Assembly: GCA_029785825.1 (NCBI GenBank)
Contig: JAFLYY010000001.1
Span: forward strand, 961,374-1,025,373
DNA length: 64,000 bases
Source: Nitrososphaerota archaeon
Lineage (GTDB): Archaea > Thermoproteota > Nitrososphaeria > Nitrososphaerales > Gagatemarchaeaceae
Direction: 5' to 3'
A program made the translations under genes and the position numbers. The notes under the pieces were generated by a model. It worked only from the letters and a program-made list of their open reading frames with translations, did not search any database and was not told the DNA's origin. This document shows, piece by piece, positions 8,801-16,800 of the stretch (position 1 is the first letter of the stretch; each line of letters opens with the position of its first letter).

Positions 8801-11484
8801 TCGTACTGGGAGCTGGGGGCGAGGCCGGACGCGGTCACCGCCGTGGCGGTCCCGGCCGGTCCCGACGATGGGTTGAGCGTGACGGAGGGGACGCCGAAGC
8901 TGGCCGTGACGGTCCCCGTCCCTCCGATGACGGCCGTGGTGGAGGGGGAGCCGGCGGAGGCGAAGGTGATGGCCCCCGTGGACGAGCTCCACGCCGAGAA
9001 GACGTAGCCGGGGTTCGCGGCCGCGGATATCGCGACCGAGGTGGCGTTCTCCCAGACGGAGGAGCCGGACGGGGTCGTCGACCCCCCTGCGCCGGGGGCG
9101 GACGCGAAGGACACCTGGAACTGGTGACAGTAGTCGAGGGGGGGTTCGACGGGCGCGGGCCCTCCCGCGGTCCAGGAGGCGGTCCCGCCAGACACGGCCG
9201 CGGTGGAGGAGACCAGGACCCACCTCTCGCCCGTCCCGCCAGCCAGGACGTCGGGGGCGGTCAGAGGGGAGCCCTCCAGGGCGTAGACGAGGGGCGGGGC
9301 GCTCATGGGGTTGTAGAGGGCGAGCGTGACGGCCGTGGCCAGGGGGGAGTCAGACTGGGGCGGGGAGGCGCCGTAGGTGAAGACCGAGGGGGCGGTCACG
9401 AAGCTGATGGAGGGGGCCGACGGGGACCCCCCGTCGCTGACCTCGTATACGGCGGGGACCGCGACGAGCTCGTAGTAATAGTAGCTCGCGGAAGCAGGGG
9501 TCGGCCCCGCGGAGATCTTCGCGCCGTCCCCGCAGACGTTCCCGGGGGCGGCGGGGCCGGTGAGGCACCACATCTGGCCGAGCCAGGACTGCGAGGTGGC
9601 GGCGGAGACCGTGACGGTGGTGGACTGGTCGACGGTGAGGACGAGGGGGGACCCGACGTACTCGGCGGTGGTCGTGACGCCGCCCGAGGTGTAGGTGACC
9701 GTGAAGAAGTTCGTGGCGTTGAGGGCCGAGGTGCCGAGCGAGTCCGGGGTGAGGGTGATGGAGACCTGGGTCTGCGGCGGGGCGGACGACCCGAAGTCAG
9801 CTGTGATGGTCCCCGCGCCGTCTATCGTGGCGGTGGTTAAGGCGGAGGACGCGCTGGAGAACGTTATGGACCCGGTGGACGAGCTCCAGCCGGAGAAGGC
9901 GTAGCCGGAGTTCGCGGTGGCGGAGATGGGTATCCCGGGGCTCCCCGCGTCCTCCCAGACGGCCGTCCCCGAGGGGGCGGTCGAGCCGCCGGCGGACGGG
10001 CTCGAGGCGAAGGTGACCTGATACTGGTGCTGGTAGTCTATGGGGTTGCCGAGCTGGCTCGGCGCTGTGACCACCCACTCCGCCACGGGGATGGAGTTCA
10101 CCACCGCGAGGGTGGCGGTCGCGGACGACACGGTCCACTGCTCCCCTGTCCCCGCGCCGCTCAGGACCTGGGGCAGGTAGGCTGTCGTCCCCTTCAGCAC
10201 GAAGGCGTCGAAGGGCGGGGTGTTGGGGAGGGGCTGTCCTCCGATCCCGGGGGACCCGATGGTGACGGGAGAGTCAGAAGGACCGGCGGCGGCGGGGGCG
10301 GTGGTGTAGGCCAGTCCGGGGGGAGTGGGAGGCTGTCCCGGGACATAGGACCCGCCGCCGAGCAGCGCGTATGTGACAGGCTCCGAGAGGAGGCCGTAGT
10401 AGTAGTACGTCTCCGTGGCTCCGGACGCCCCTGTGCTGAAGGACGTCGCCTGGCAGGCGCTGGCGGAGTAGGACAGGCACCACGCCTCAGAAGAGGTGGA
10501 TAGGGAGGACTCGGCGGAGACCTGCACGTTCGTGCCGGCGTCGGCGCTGAAGGAGAGCGGGGCCCCGACGTAGTCGACCGTGGTGGGGGCCCCCGAGTAG
10601 GTGTAGGTGACCGTGAAGAAGTTGGTGGCGTTGAGGGCCGAGGTCATCGAGTCAGGGGAAAGGGTGAGCGACACCGGGACTTTGGTGGTGGTCATGGAGA
10701 AGGCAGCAGAGGCCGCGTCCCCCACGTCGTCGAAGGCGGTCACGACGGGGGCGGAGAGGGCGGAGCTCGGGACGGTGAACGAGCACCCGTTCGAGGCCGG
10801 GAGGACCCCGAGGCTCCCCGACGTGCTCTCGGTCGTGCAGGTGCCGCTCGTGGAGACGGAGCTGCCGGCGAAGTAGACGATGATCGGTGCGCCTGCGGCG
10901 TACCCCGAGCCGCTGACGGTCACGACCGTGCCGGCGAGCCCTGAGCCGGGAGAGAGGGTGAGGACCACCGTGCCGGTGACGGTCAGCGCGAAGGTCCCGG
11001 AGCTCGCGAGGTTGTTGCCGTCCCCGGCGTAGTTCGCGGTTATGGTCGGGGCGCCGGTCACGGAGTCGGAGTAGGAGACGAAGCAGGAGCCTGAGGAGAG
11101 GGTGCACGCGAGGGTGGACCCGAACGAGACCCCGAGGCCGAAGGTCCCGGTGGAGCTCGAGGAGGAGAAGGTCACGGTCCCAGTCGGCGAGCTCCCTGTG
11201 ACCGTGGCGGTGCAGGTGGTATCCGACCCGGTCGAGCCGGAGGGGGCGTGGGTCGGGTCAGGAGAGCAGGAGACGGACGTGCTCGACGAGGTGGGAAGGG
11301 TGCTGTCGGGGCGGACGGGCGCCGGGGCAGGGGTGGCTCCGACGGCCGGTAGCGCCTGCTGTGGGGTGGCCGCCGAGGAGCGCGGCGTCACGCTGACCGG
11401 AGAGCCCAGGGCGCTGACCACGAAAAGCGCGACGAAGAGGAACGCCTGCATCTTGGCAGGGCGCCGGAGCTTCACGTCCGTCAT
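2860..11484 (-). CDS. Giant cell-surface protein with Ig-like, ESGL, 'GWS' and Kelch modules
   Basis: The protein has 2874 residues. A secretion signal follows Met12 ('MQAFLFVALFVVSALGS'). The C-terminus is a single membrane helix followed by 'ARRRKPS', preceded by a Ser/Thr-rich stalk, so it is anchored with the bulk outside. Between these lie: Ig-like 'GPAGTxVTxSGxG' domains; repeated units with paired 'YYYY' and Trp-Cys motifs; 'YAFSGWSSSTGSITF' repeats of the kind found in bacterial adhesins; 'VTFDESGLPSGTSW' modules; a Kelch propeller (about 5655-6545) set inside an Ig-like domain; and two copies of a 'YYDVKVTG...C...W...CG.VPV.ALTGTPL' module near the end. Probably an adhesin or sheath protein; no catalytic motif was seen. 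It runs divergently from the regulator at 11633. Confidence 0.85.
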   Translation of the reverse strand: MTDVKLRRPAKMQAFLFVALFVVSALGSPVSVTPRSSAATPQQALPAVGATPAPAPVRPDSTLPTSSSTSVSCSPDPTHAPSGSTGSDTTCTATVTGSSPTGTVTFSSSSSTGTFGLGVSFGSTLACTLSSGSCFVSYSDSVTGAPTITANYAGDGNNLASSGTFALTVTGTVVLTLSPGSGLAGTVVTVSGSGYAAGAPIIVYFAGSSVSTSGTCTTESTSGSLGVLPASNGCSFTVPSSALSAPVVTAFDDVGDAASAAFSMTTTKVPVSLTLSPDSMTSALNATNFFTVTYTYSGAPTTVDYVGAPLSFSADAGTNVQVSAESSLSTSSEAWCLSYSASACQATSFSTGASGATETYYYYGLLSEPVTYALLGGGSYVPGQPPTPPGLAYTTAPAAAGPSDSPVTIGSPGIGGQPLPNTPPFDAFVLKGTTAYLPQVLSGAGTGEQWTVSSATATLAVVNSIPVAEWVVTAPSQLGNPIDYQHQYQVTFASSPSAGGSTAPSGTAVWEDAGSPGIPISATANSGYAFSGWSSSTGSITFSSASSALTTATIDGAGTITADFGSSAPPQTQVSITLTPDSLGTSALNATNFFTVTYTSGGVTTTAEYVGSPLVLTVDQSTTVTVSAATSQSWLGQMWCLTGPAAPGNVCGDGAKISAGPTPASASYYYYELVAVPAVYEVSDGGSPSAPSISFVTAPSVFTYGASPPQSDSPLATAVTLALYNPMSAPPLVYALEGSPLTAPDVLAGGTGERWVLVSSTAAVSGGTASWTAGGPAPVEPPLDYCHQFQVSFASAPGAGGSTTPSGSSVWENATSVAISAAANPGYVFSAWSSSTGAITFASAGSPSTTAVIGGTGTVTASFGVPSVTLNPSSGPAGTATAVTASGLAPSSQYDLCLSTSSGACAGPFPSGTLDTNASGAVASCTVSPPGTTAAPCSITVPSGTAPGAYFVVVLSTSGPLVAFAQFTVTSGAVTFDESGLPSGTSWTVTFDGVLYSSTGSSLATGALSVGTYPWSAPDVACGTGCRYAPSPASGSTAVPAGSSVVIAFTRQYSLSMKYAVSVDGAASALPAGYSAPTLSYTSDGSPQTAALGSTAASYWVDSGTTWSVTDPLAGSGSAQRLYTGTPSGTASSSASVVVTYYLQAHTALNLLPAGASTPIASPNCFDISYTYLGSSGQSQQQCSQSLAEWMDEGSGAGGLSVSGSSSGSTSSEKWCIDPACAAVGLTVQGSQLTPTLYYYDLLLQTVQYSPVGGAPVSAIPLGYFTIPASGSVNGAPSAAAVDLTTSPQAVWALRGTVATSPLLVSGPAGTRWLASSAAPVSGGDLTWTIDAANAVDSPIYYYEQFQLTLSYTVADGGSPSAPAFAAGNLTGTSTATLPLSPSSVQLWFNAGGSFTATDPLTGSNSTDRWYALVGSGTVSAPAALDIVYYHQYLVDFAVSGAGTITLNGNQWENATVLIDMAATPTAPADFLQWSASGGPLTFEDQWAPSTGVYPDGPGTVTASFGVPTLDLSPAFGPGGTPVALSGSNYTTEATYYYCFEPGVTSSPAACSSAHTFQLYGSDPGLFIVPSFAVPSGSSTGLFAVTAAASGLVVASALFTVTTPTVAVSPSSGTAGTGFSFGAGGLAPGMEYATCLAYGPAPPTQGCQPTIYAIGGQNAGSPALNTVEAYDPATNAWMAAPPLPVAVTNATAFSIGGLIYVVGGTNATGGLVDLTQVYDPLTNMWASGPAYPTLASGLASASNGTRGFAFGGTGLSGSLSAQYVFYPDQNCWSSVGPCSASVAVRPVATSASSAAYLDGEVYSVGGTGPGGAYAYNTAANCWSTQSTCPPISQPPLDPSWLAASADGGLLYAFGGALPGGALTSATQVYDPATNLWASAPPIGTATAGLASAEADGLIYAAGGKTAGGYTDAVESFNPLTDAWSVVAPLPTQRAGLAMVVLYSYPDGPAFSNSYVTASDGKLPGGLSATVPSDNAPGAYYLVVSLGSQLVGYARYTVTSPSLSIGPSEGSPGSTVTLTGSGFSPSQTYEYCFSSSNLVACSGSPAFSSTASGDIPASTTLTVPSSAAGGVYYVTVSMTVYPPPSYPVVRVFLASVPYTVRPSMSLNVSSGDAGTSFTLTAAGLSPSTAYGYCFSLTLAQTCAQQGTAVTGVSSGSGGSLSATVTVPASLAPAGPYYFILETTSAAPSIVVSSPFVVTASVSTVAQTSGGSVSADDSASTGTNVTVTGSTASDGTSANITTTVLGSQPAGTSGSILTSVGYYDVKVTGITDGTAQICIDNPAATQFSGMQYYSNGSSSWVDATPITFTVPDTLCGTVPVADLTGTPLLIGAQPVTVGFAVSGISPDSTGVALTVDGVAYSASQFPLSFSWLPGSVHAYSWSAAVSSTASGKRYAWISSTGAGATALSGTVTAPSAGGTVSGAFVTQYYLAVQATGPGAVSPASGWFDASALLTLTATPSPGYAFSSWTGTGAGSYTGSANPASVTMSGPVNETAAFAPISAPVSSYSVTVTESGLPPGTTWQATFDGVTLTSASASMSFPGVLSGTRTWNVPAVQGSAPGVRYEPSAASGSLVVPTQTGLAVTFATQYLVTVAVSPPGSGTASPAAGSGWYDADSSLALSASPSAGYGFVGWSASPGLSVAVPGAPSTSVSVATYGTLTAEFASTAPACTSAAAEACQVALFAGGASVNETSTGVFVEITGSAAAAGTLVNITTRGAGPAPPAGVPQADLTGAAYYDVKVTGVSSGTAKVCVASAGLAAGALMVYWTGSAWSPAADVVASSDGLCGVVPVSALTGTPLAVGSPLTVVATTTTQGSTSQQSTTVARSTTSGSATASASGSGSAPGLSAVTLGVLVLAAAVAVASALFALARRRKPS
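5655..6545 (-). repeat. Kelch repeats (about six blades) within the giant protein
   Basis: Successive units of about 48 residues contain 'YAIGG', 'YVVGG', 'FAFGG', 'YSVGG', 'YAFGG' and 'YAAGG'. Each is followed by a 'VYDPxTNxWxxxPP' strand, the Kelch signature. The sequence on both sides belongs to one Ig-like unit: 'SPSSGTAGTGFSFGAGGLAP' before, 'LSATVPSDNAPGAYYLVV' after. Confidence 0.85.
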
Positions 11485-11632
11485 CGGGGCGCACCAGCTG
11501 TTTCAGGCCGTCGGGAGGGTGCGGCGACCGTCGCCGGAGATGGGGGGGCGCAGACATCCCTTTCTCCCGATGGCAGGAGCAAACGACGGGGACGACGTCG
11601 CGGTGTCGGGATAAGCCCAGTCCAAACGCCGC

Positions 11633-12676
11633 TTGCGGAAAACGACAGACAAACCCTTAGATATGCAATTTAGGCGGACGGTTATACAAGAATTGGACAG
11701 GGTGGACGTTGCGATCCTCCGTTGGTTCCTGCAGGGACATCAGACGGCCCCCTTCCGGCCCGAGGTCCGCCCGAACATCAGCATCCTGTCGAAGAGGCTG
11801 GGGGTGTCAGCAGAGACGGTCAGGAACAGGATGCGCAGGTTGTTCGAGACAGGCGTCCTGAACGGGGTGGTGGGCCAGCCGAACCCGGAAGTCCTGGGGC
11901 TGCAGATAGCCGCCCTCGGGATCCAGGTCCCTCCGGAGACGTCGAGGCACAAGCTGGCGAGGAGCCTGGCGCTCGTGGAGGGGATGCAGATAGTCGCCAC
12001 CCACCTCGACGGGATGATAGGGCTGGTGTTCTTCCACGAGGGAGGGGCGTCTCTGGAGAGGAAGCTGAAGCTGGTGAAGACGATGTCGGGGGCGACGGAG
12101 GCGATGTTCACCGAGGTGGTCTTCCCCCCATGCGACCTTGAGCTGAAGAGGGCGGACTGGGAGATACTCGCGGCGCTGAGGCCGGACGCATCGCAGTCAT
12201 ATCACGAGCTGGCGAAGAAGACGAGGCTGTCGGCGAGGACGGTCAAGAGGCGGCTGGACAGGATGGTGTCAGGGATGGCGCTGTTCACCATGGCGCTCCA
12301 CGAGACGAGGGCCGTCAGCGGGAGCCTGGAGGCGAACGTCGTGGTGCAGTACGAGCCGGGGGCGGACCGCTCGGCCGCGGACGGGGCGATAATGAAGGTC
12401 CTGGAAGACAACCTGTTCTACGCCGGGGTGTGGGCCAGGTACAGCGTCTACGCCATCAGCATTCCCAACCTCGTCGCCGCGGAAGAGGCGGAGAGGAAGC
12501 TGATGCAGATACGCGGAGTGAAGGACGCGAAGGCGAGCATAATCGAAGAGAGGCTGGAGCTATACGACTCGCTGGACCAGGTGATCTCCTCGAAGCTCAG
12601 GGGCCCTGGGTCGGAGAGTCGGCCCCCGGCGCGCAGCGTCGCCGTGGTTCAGAGGGCGAGGAAGAGGCCGCGGTAG
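11633..12676 (+). CDS. Lrp/AsnC-like transcription regulator with two HTH domains
   Basis: This 347-residue protein is soluble. An HTH near residues 45-75 ('LSKRLGVSAETVRNRMRRLFETGVL') and a second near 190-215 ('LAKKTRLSARTVKRRLDRM') are each followed by a ligand/dimer-type region. This duplicated arrangement is known in archaeal Lrp-related regulators. The start is uncertain: TTG 11633, ATG 11663 and TTG 11693 are all in frame. A TATA-like TTAGATAT at about 11656-11664 would suit TTG 11693, which still keeps the first HTH. It sits between giant surface-protein genes, diverging from one and converging on the other, so it is a natural candidate to control them (inference). Confidence 0.8.
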   Translation: MRKTTDKPLDMQFRRTVIQELDRVDVAILRWFLQGHQTAPFRPEVRPNISILSKRLGVSAETVRNRMRRLFETGVLNGVVGQPNPEVLGLQIAALGIQVPPETSRHKLARSLALVEGMQIVATHLDGMIGLVFFHEGGASLERKLKLVKTMSGATEAMFTEVVFPPCDLELKRADWEILAALRPDASQSYHELAKKTRLSARTVKRRLDRMVSGMALFTMALHETRAVSGSLEANVVVQYEPGADRSAADGAIMKVLEDNLFYAGVWARYSVYAISIPNLVAAEEAERKLMQIRGVKDAKASIIEERLELYDSLDQVISSKLRGPGSESRPPARSVAVVQRARKRPR

Positions 12677-12703
12677 GGTCCCGCCCTGCGTACGGGGGCG
12701 CGT

Positions 12704-13879
12704 TCAGCTCCACCAGCGCCGTCTCCTTCTGATCGCGAAGACGGCGGCCAGAAGGACGGCCACCGCAACCGCGACGGCAGCCAGGACGTAGAAGCCGTAT
12801 CCTGTGAGGAGGGAGCCGAGGCCCGGCTGGGATGTCCCCCCGGCGGCGGACGACGGCTGGCCGGAATGGGAGCTAGTCGCGGTCCCGCTCGAAGCAGCCG
12901 CGGCCAGGGAGCCGATGGCCACCGGGGTCCCCCCGAGGGCCGACAGAGGTATCGTCCCGCAGACGGTGGTCCCGGACGCGGTGGTCCCGGACGCCTGGAC
13001 CCAGCCGGCTCCGTTCCAGTACAGTATCTCAGTCTGGGCGTCGACCCCGACGCTCGTGACGCAGAAGCGGAGCTCCCCGGCCGAACTGCTGTTGGAGCGG
13101 AGGTCGACCACGCCGACGAGGCTGGAGAAGGCGAGCGGGGAGGTCCCTGCGAGCGAGACCTGGGCAGGGGTGCCCGGAGACGGGGGCTGCAGGACGGCGA
13201 CAGTCAGGGTCAGCCCCTTCCCTTCGATGGAGGACGCGCCCGTCACTTCCAGGGCGATCCCGCCCACCGCGTCGTTGACGGTCACGTTGACGCTCCCGGA
13301 GCTGGAGACCACGGCGGTGACCGTGACGGGAGCAGAGGAAGTGGTGGACCCGGCGGACGAGGTGGTGGACGCGGCTGAGCCCGTAGGCGTGGTAGACGCG
13401 GCGGTGGCCGATATCGCAGGCGCCCCGGTGGAGGTGGTCGTAGTCGACGCGGTCGTCGTCGTCGTCTCGTTGACCGAGTAGCTGAAAGTCGTGGTCGCGT
13501 GGTAGGCCGGTCCGGAGGTGGAGGGCGCCCAGGTCGCGTCGACCGCGTACTGTCCGTCGGTCCAGCTCGCCCCGCCCGCGGCGAAGGAGACGGTGTAGTT
13601 TCCCGTCGTCCCGTCTACCTGGGCTTCGGCGGCCCGCGCGAGCTCACCCTGGGGGTTGTAGACCGAGATCGAGACGCTGGTCCCCGCCCCGGGCGCGGGC
13701 AAGACCGAGCCCACGACCACCACCTGCTGGGAGCCGTAGTAGCTCGGAGAGTTGGTCTGCACGGTGAGCCTGTACGTCTTGGCCCATGCGGGACCCGCCG
13801 CCACCAGCGCCCCGGACCCCATGAGCAGGAGAAGCAGGAGGGTGAGGGCCTCTGTCCTCGCCCTTCTTGCCTTGGCCAC
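12704..13879 (-). CDS. Anchored surface protein, short relative of the 2596-residue neighbour
   Basis: The 391-residue protein starts at GTG, only 8 bases after the stop of the larger upstream gene, so the two are probably co-transcribed. It has an N-terminal secretion signal ('LTLLLLLLMGSGALVAAGPAWA'). A beta-sandwich domain follows ('SVYNPQGELARAAEAQVDG...YTVSFAAGGASWTDGQYAV') and matches the first domain of the neighbour at 13888-21678. Next come a Thr/Ser stalk and the Cys-containing 'LRFC...ILYWNGAGW...VCGTIPLSALGGTPVAIGS' module shared with both larger proteins. A C-terminal helix ends in 'RRRRRWWS'. It looks like a minimal version of the giant proteins. Function unknown. Confidence 0.8.
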   Translation of the reverse strand: MAKARRARTEALTLLLLLLMGSGALVAAGPAWAKTYRLTVQTNSPSYYGSQQVVVVGSVLPAPGAGTSVSISVYNPQGELARAAEAQVDGTTGNYTVSFAAGGASWTDGQYAVDATWAPSTSGPAYHATTTFSYSVNETTTTTASTTTTSTGAPAISATAASTTPTGSAASTTSSAGSTTSSAPVTVTAVVSSSGSVNVTVNDAVGGIALEVTGASSIEGKGLTLTVAVLQPPSPGTPAQVSLAGTSPLAFSSLVGVVDLRSNSSSAGELRFCVTSVGVDAQTEILYWNGAGWVQASGTTASGTTVCGTIPLSALGGTPVAIGSLAAAASSGTATSSHSGQPSSAAGGTSQPGLGSLLTGYGFYVLAAVAVAVAVLLAAVFAIRRRRRWWS

Positions 13880-13887
13880 GTCGGGCC

Positions 13888-16800
13888 CTACTTTGCGCGC
13901 CTTCTAACTATGAGGGTCGCGATCGCTATCAGCACGAATGCGACCGCCACCCCTCCGATGATCAGCCAGTTGGTGGCAGGCGGAGGAGGAGACGCCGAGG
14001 AGCTGCTCGAAGAGGTCGGCGTGGTCGAGCGCTGCTGGGTGGCCGAGGTAGACGTCGTGGTCGTAGCGCTGGCGGTCTGGCTCGTCCTGGTCGTGATCGT
14101 GGTGGTAGTAGTGGTAGTCGTCGAGACCGCGTAGAAGCCCGCGGTGACCGTGCCGGGGCCGGCGACCGTCGCGGAGGTGGACGGGGAGCTCGGGGTGGCC
14201 ACCGTTATGTTGCTTGTCGCAGACCACTCGCTGAACCCGAACCCGGACGCGGGGGTCGCCTGTATGGAGATGGCGGAGCCGGCTGGAACCCAGACCGAGC
14301 CGGACGGGGCGGTCGAGCCGCTCCCGGCGGGGGTGACCGCCATGGTGACCAGGTACTGCTCCGAGAAGCTCACGGACACCGTGCCGATGCCAGTCACGTC
14401 CACCGTCCCCGAGGAGGAGGCGGGCGCGTACTGCGCCCCGGAGTAGACAGGGACGGCTGCCACCGTCCAGCTGGCTGTCCCCAGGGGGAGGTTGGAGAAG
14501 ACGATCTGTGAAGTGGTCGAGCTCTGAGTCGTACCGTTGAGCGTCGCGGACCACAGGGTGCCTGTCGGCAGGCCGGACTCTGCGAAGGTCACCTGGCCGG
14601 TCGCGGGGGAGGTGCCGCTCCCACCCGATGAAGCGGGTTGGGCGACGAGGATCTGGGTCCCTGTCAGGGCCGCGACCGGCACGTCCCCGCAGATGGTGTC
14701 GGTCGCGAGGGTGACCGTGACGTTCGCGGCCGCCGCCCAGGCGCCTGTGCTGGAGTCGTAGTAGTACATCTCTGAGGTCGACGAGAGGTGCCCAGCCAGG
14801 GCGGCGTCTGTATCGCAGATGGCCGCGGTCCCGGTGTTCACGTTGGAGATCTTGACGTCGAAGTAGAGCAGCGACGACCCTCCGTAGGGGACCGCTGGGA
14901 GCCCTGGCAGGTACAGCGACGAATAGAGGTAGCTGTCCACGGAGGCGGTCACCGACGGCGAGGTGCCCGTGACCGAGACGACTATGCCGTTGATGGCCGC
15001 CGAGTCGGCCACGAATGACCCGCCGCTCCCTGTCCCCTCGGAGAGGAGGGCCACTGTCGAGCCATCAGCCTGGGGGGCGCTCGCACCGGGCACCACCTGG
15101 AATGGGACGGAGACGGTCTTGAACGTCGAGGTGGAGGTCCCGAAGCCTATCTCCACCGACCAGGTCCCGTTGACGTCCGGCGTGAAGGCGGGCGAGGCCG
15201 CGAACCCCGCGGAGACGGCCGCCTGGGCGGTGGACACCGTCTCCCCCGCCGGATTGACCCAGCTGAAGGTGGCAACCGACGCGAGGGGGTCGGTGGTGGT
15301 GGCGTTGGCCGCCAGGGACTCTCCCAGGGTGATCGTACCGCCTGGGGCGCTGGTCTCGCCGGAGTACTGCAGGCTCCCGAGGACCTTCGCGGAGGTGGTG
15401 TATGTCGAGACCATGGTCACGTTGGCGTAGCTCTCCACCGTCTTCCCCACGAGCACCCCGTAGGTCTCTCCCGCCACCAGCGGGGAGCTGGGGACGAACC
15501 TGAACTCGGTGGCCAGGTGCTCCCCGGTCGGGGCGAGCTGGAGGTCCACAGGGACCACGGTGCCCGTGACGTTGGAGCCCCCGAGCTCCACGAAGATCGA
15601 GGCGGCGGAGCTGAACCTGACGTACCTGCTGAACTGCACCTGCACGTAAGACGACCCGTTGATGTTCACCGCCGAGACCCCGGTCACCGTCGGCGGGGCG
15701 AGGGAGACCATGCCTATGTTGAGCCCCGTGGCCGGCGGAGGCACGTCGAGTATCTCTGTCTGGGCGGTCACGTACCCTGGGAGGGTGAACACCACCTTCC
15801 AGTACCCCTCGGGGACGTACCAGCCGTACTGGCCGAGGGCGTTGGTCAGCTCGTTGTTCTGCTGCGCGTACGCCGCCGCGTCCCAGGGGACCCAGCTCCC
15901 CCCGACCAGCTGGTAGATGGTCGCGGTGACCCCCTCGAGCCTGTTGCTGGTGACGGCCTCGTAGACGTAGCCGCTCGGGTCGTAGACCCAGGTGGGGTTG
16001 GCCACCTCCGTGGTCTGGCCGTTGAAAGTGACGTAGATCGCTCCCAGCCCTCCGTAGCTGCAGTAGTCCAGGGTGGCGGTGTAGAGCCCGTCCGACCCCA
16101 GGGTCGCGATGGCCGATCCTGCCCCGGTTATGGTCACGTTCACGCCGAAGGCGTACGCCGGGTTGGTGATGTTCAGGGTCACGGTGATGGGCATGCAGGG
16201 GACGACGACGTAGGGGAACAGGACCACCCCCTGGCTGGCGTTGAACTCCACGAGCCTCCCGTCGGTCTGCTGCATCGACCAGCTGACCAGGGCTGGGATG
16301 TAGGTGTCGTAGAGGACCATGGCGTTGCCCGACCGCTCGGTGACCCCGGAGGCGAGCTTGGCCACGGCGTACAGGGTGTGGTTGCTGGGGTCGCCGCTCG
16401 CCACGAGGGTGACGGACGCGCTCCAGTAGCCGCCCTGCGGGACCGTGAGGGAGCCGACCGAGCTGTTGCCGTCGTAGATCTGCAGCGCGCTCCCCGGCGG
16501 ACCCTGCCCGGACACGGGGACGGTGGTCGTCTCGACCTGCGAGGGCGCCACTATGCTGATGTGGACCACGGTGACCGTGGTCGCGCCCACCAGCTCCTGG
16601 GTCGTGGCCCCCGACAGGGTGTAGTTGATGAACAGTATCGGCCGGAACGAGGTCCCGTTCCCGATGGCCGAGGTCACGGTGAGGGTGTACCTCAGGACCC
16701 CCGAGGCCCCTGGGGCGAGGCTCCCGAGCTGCACGGCGTAATCTCCCCCGGACAGCGTGCTGCTCGCCGACGCCCCGTTGAGCAGGATGCTGGCGGTGTC

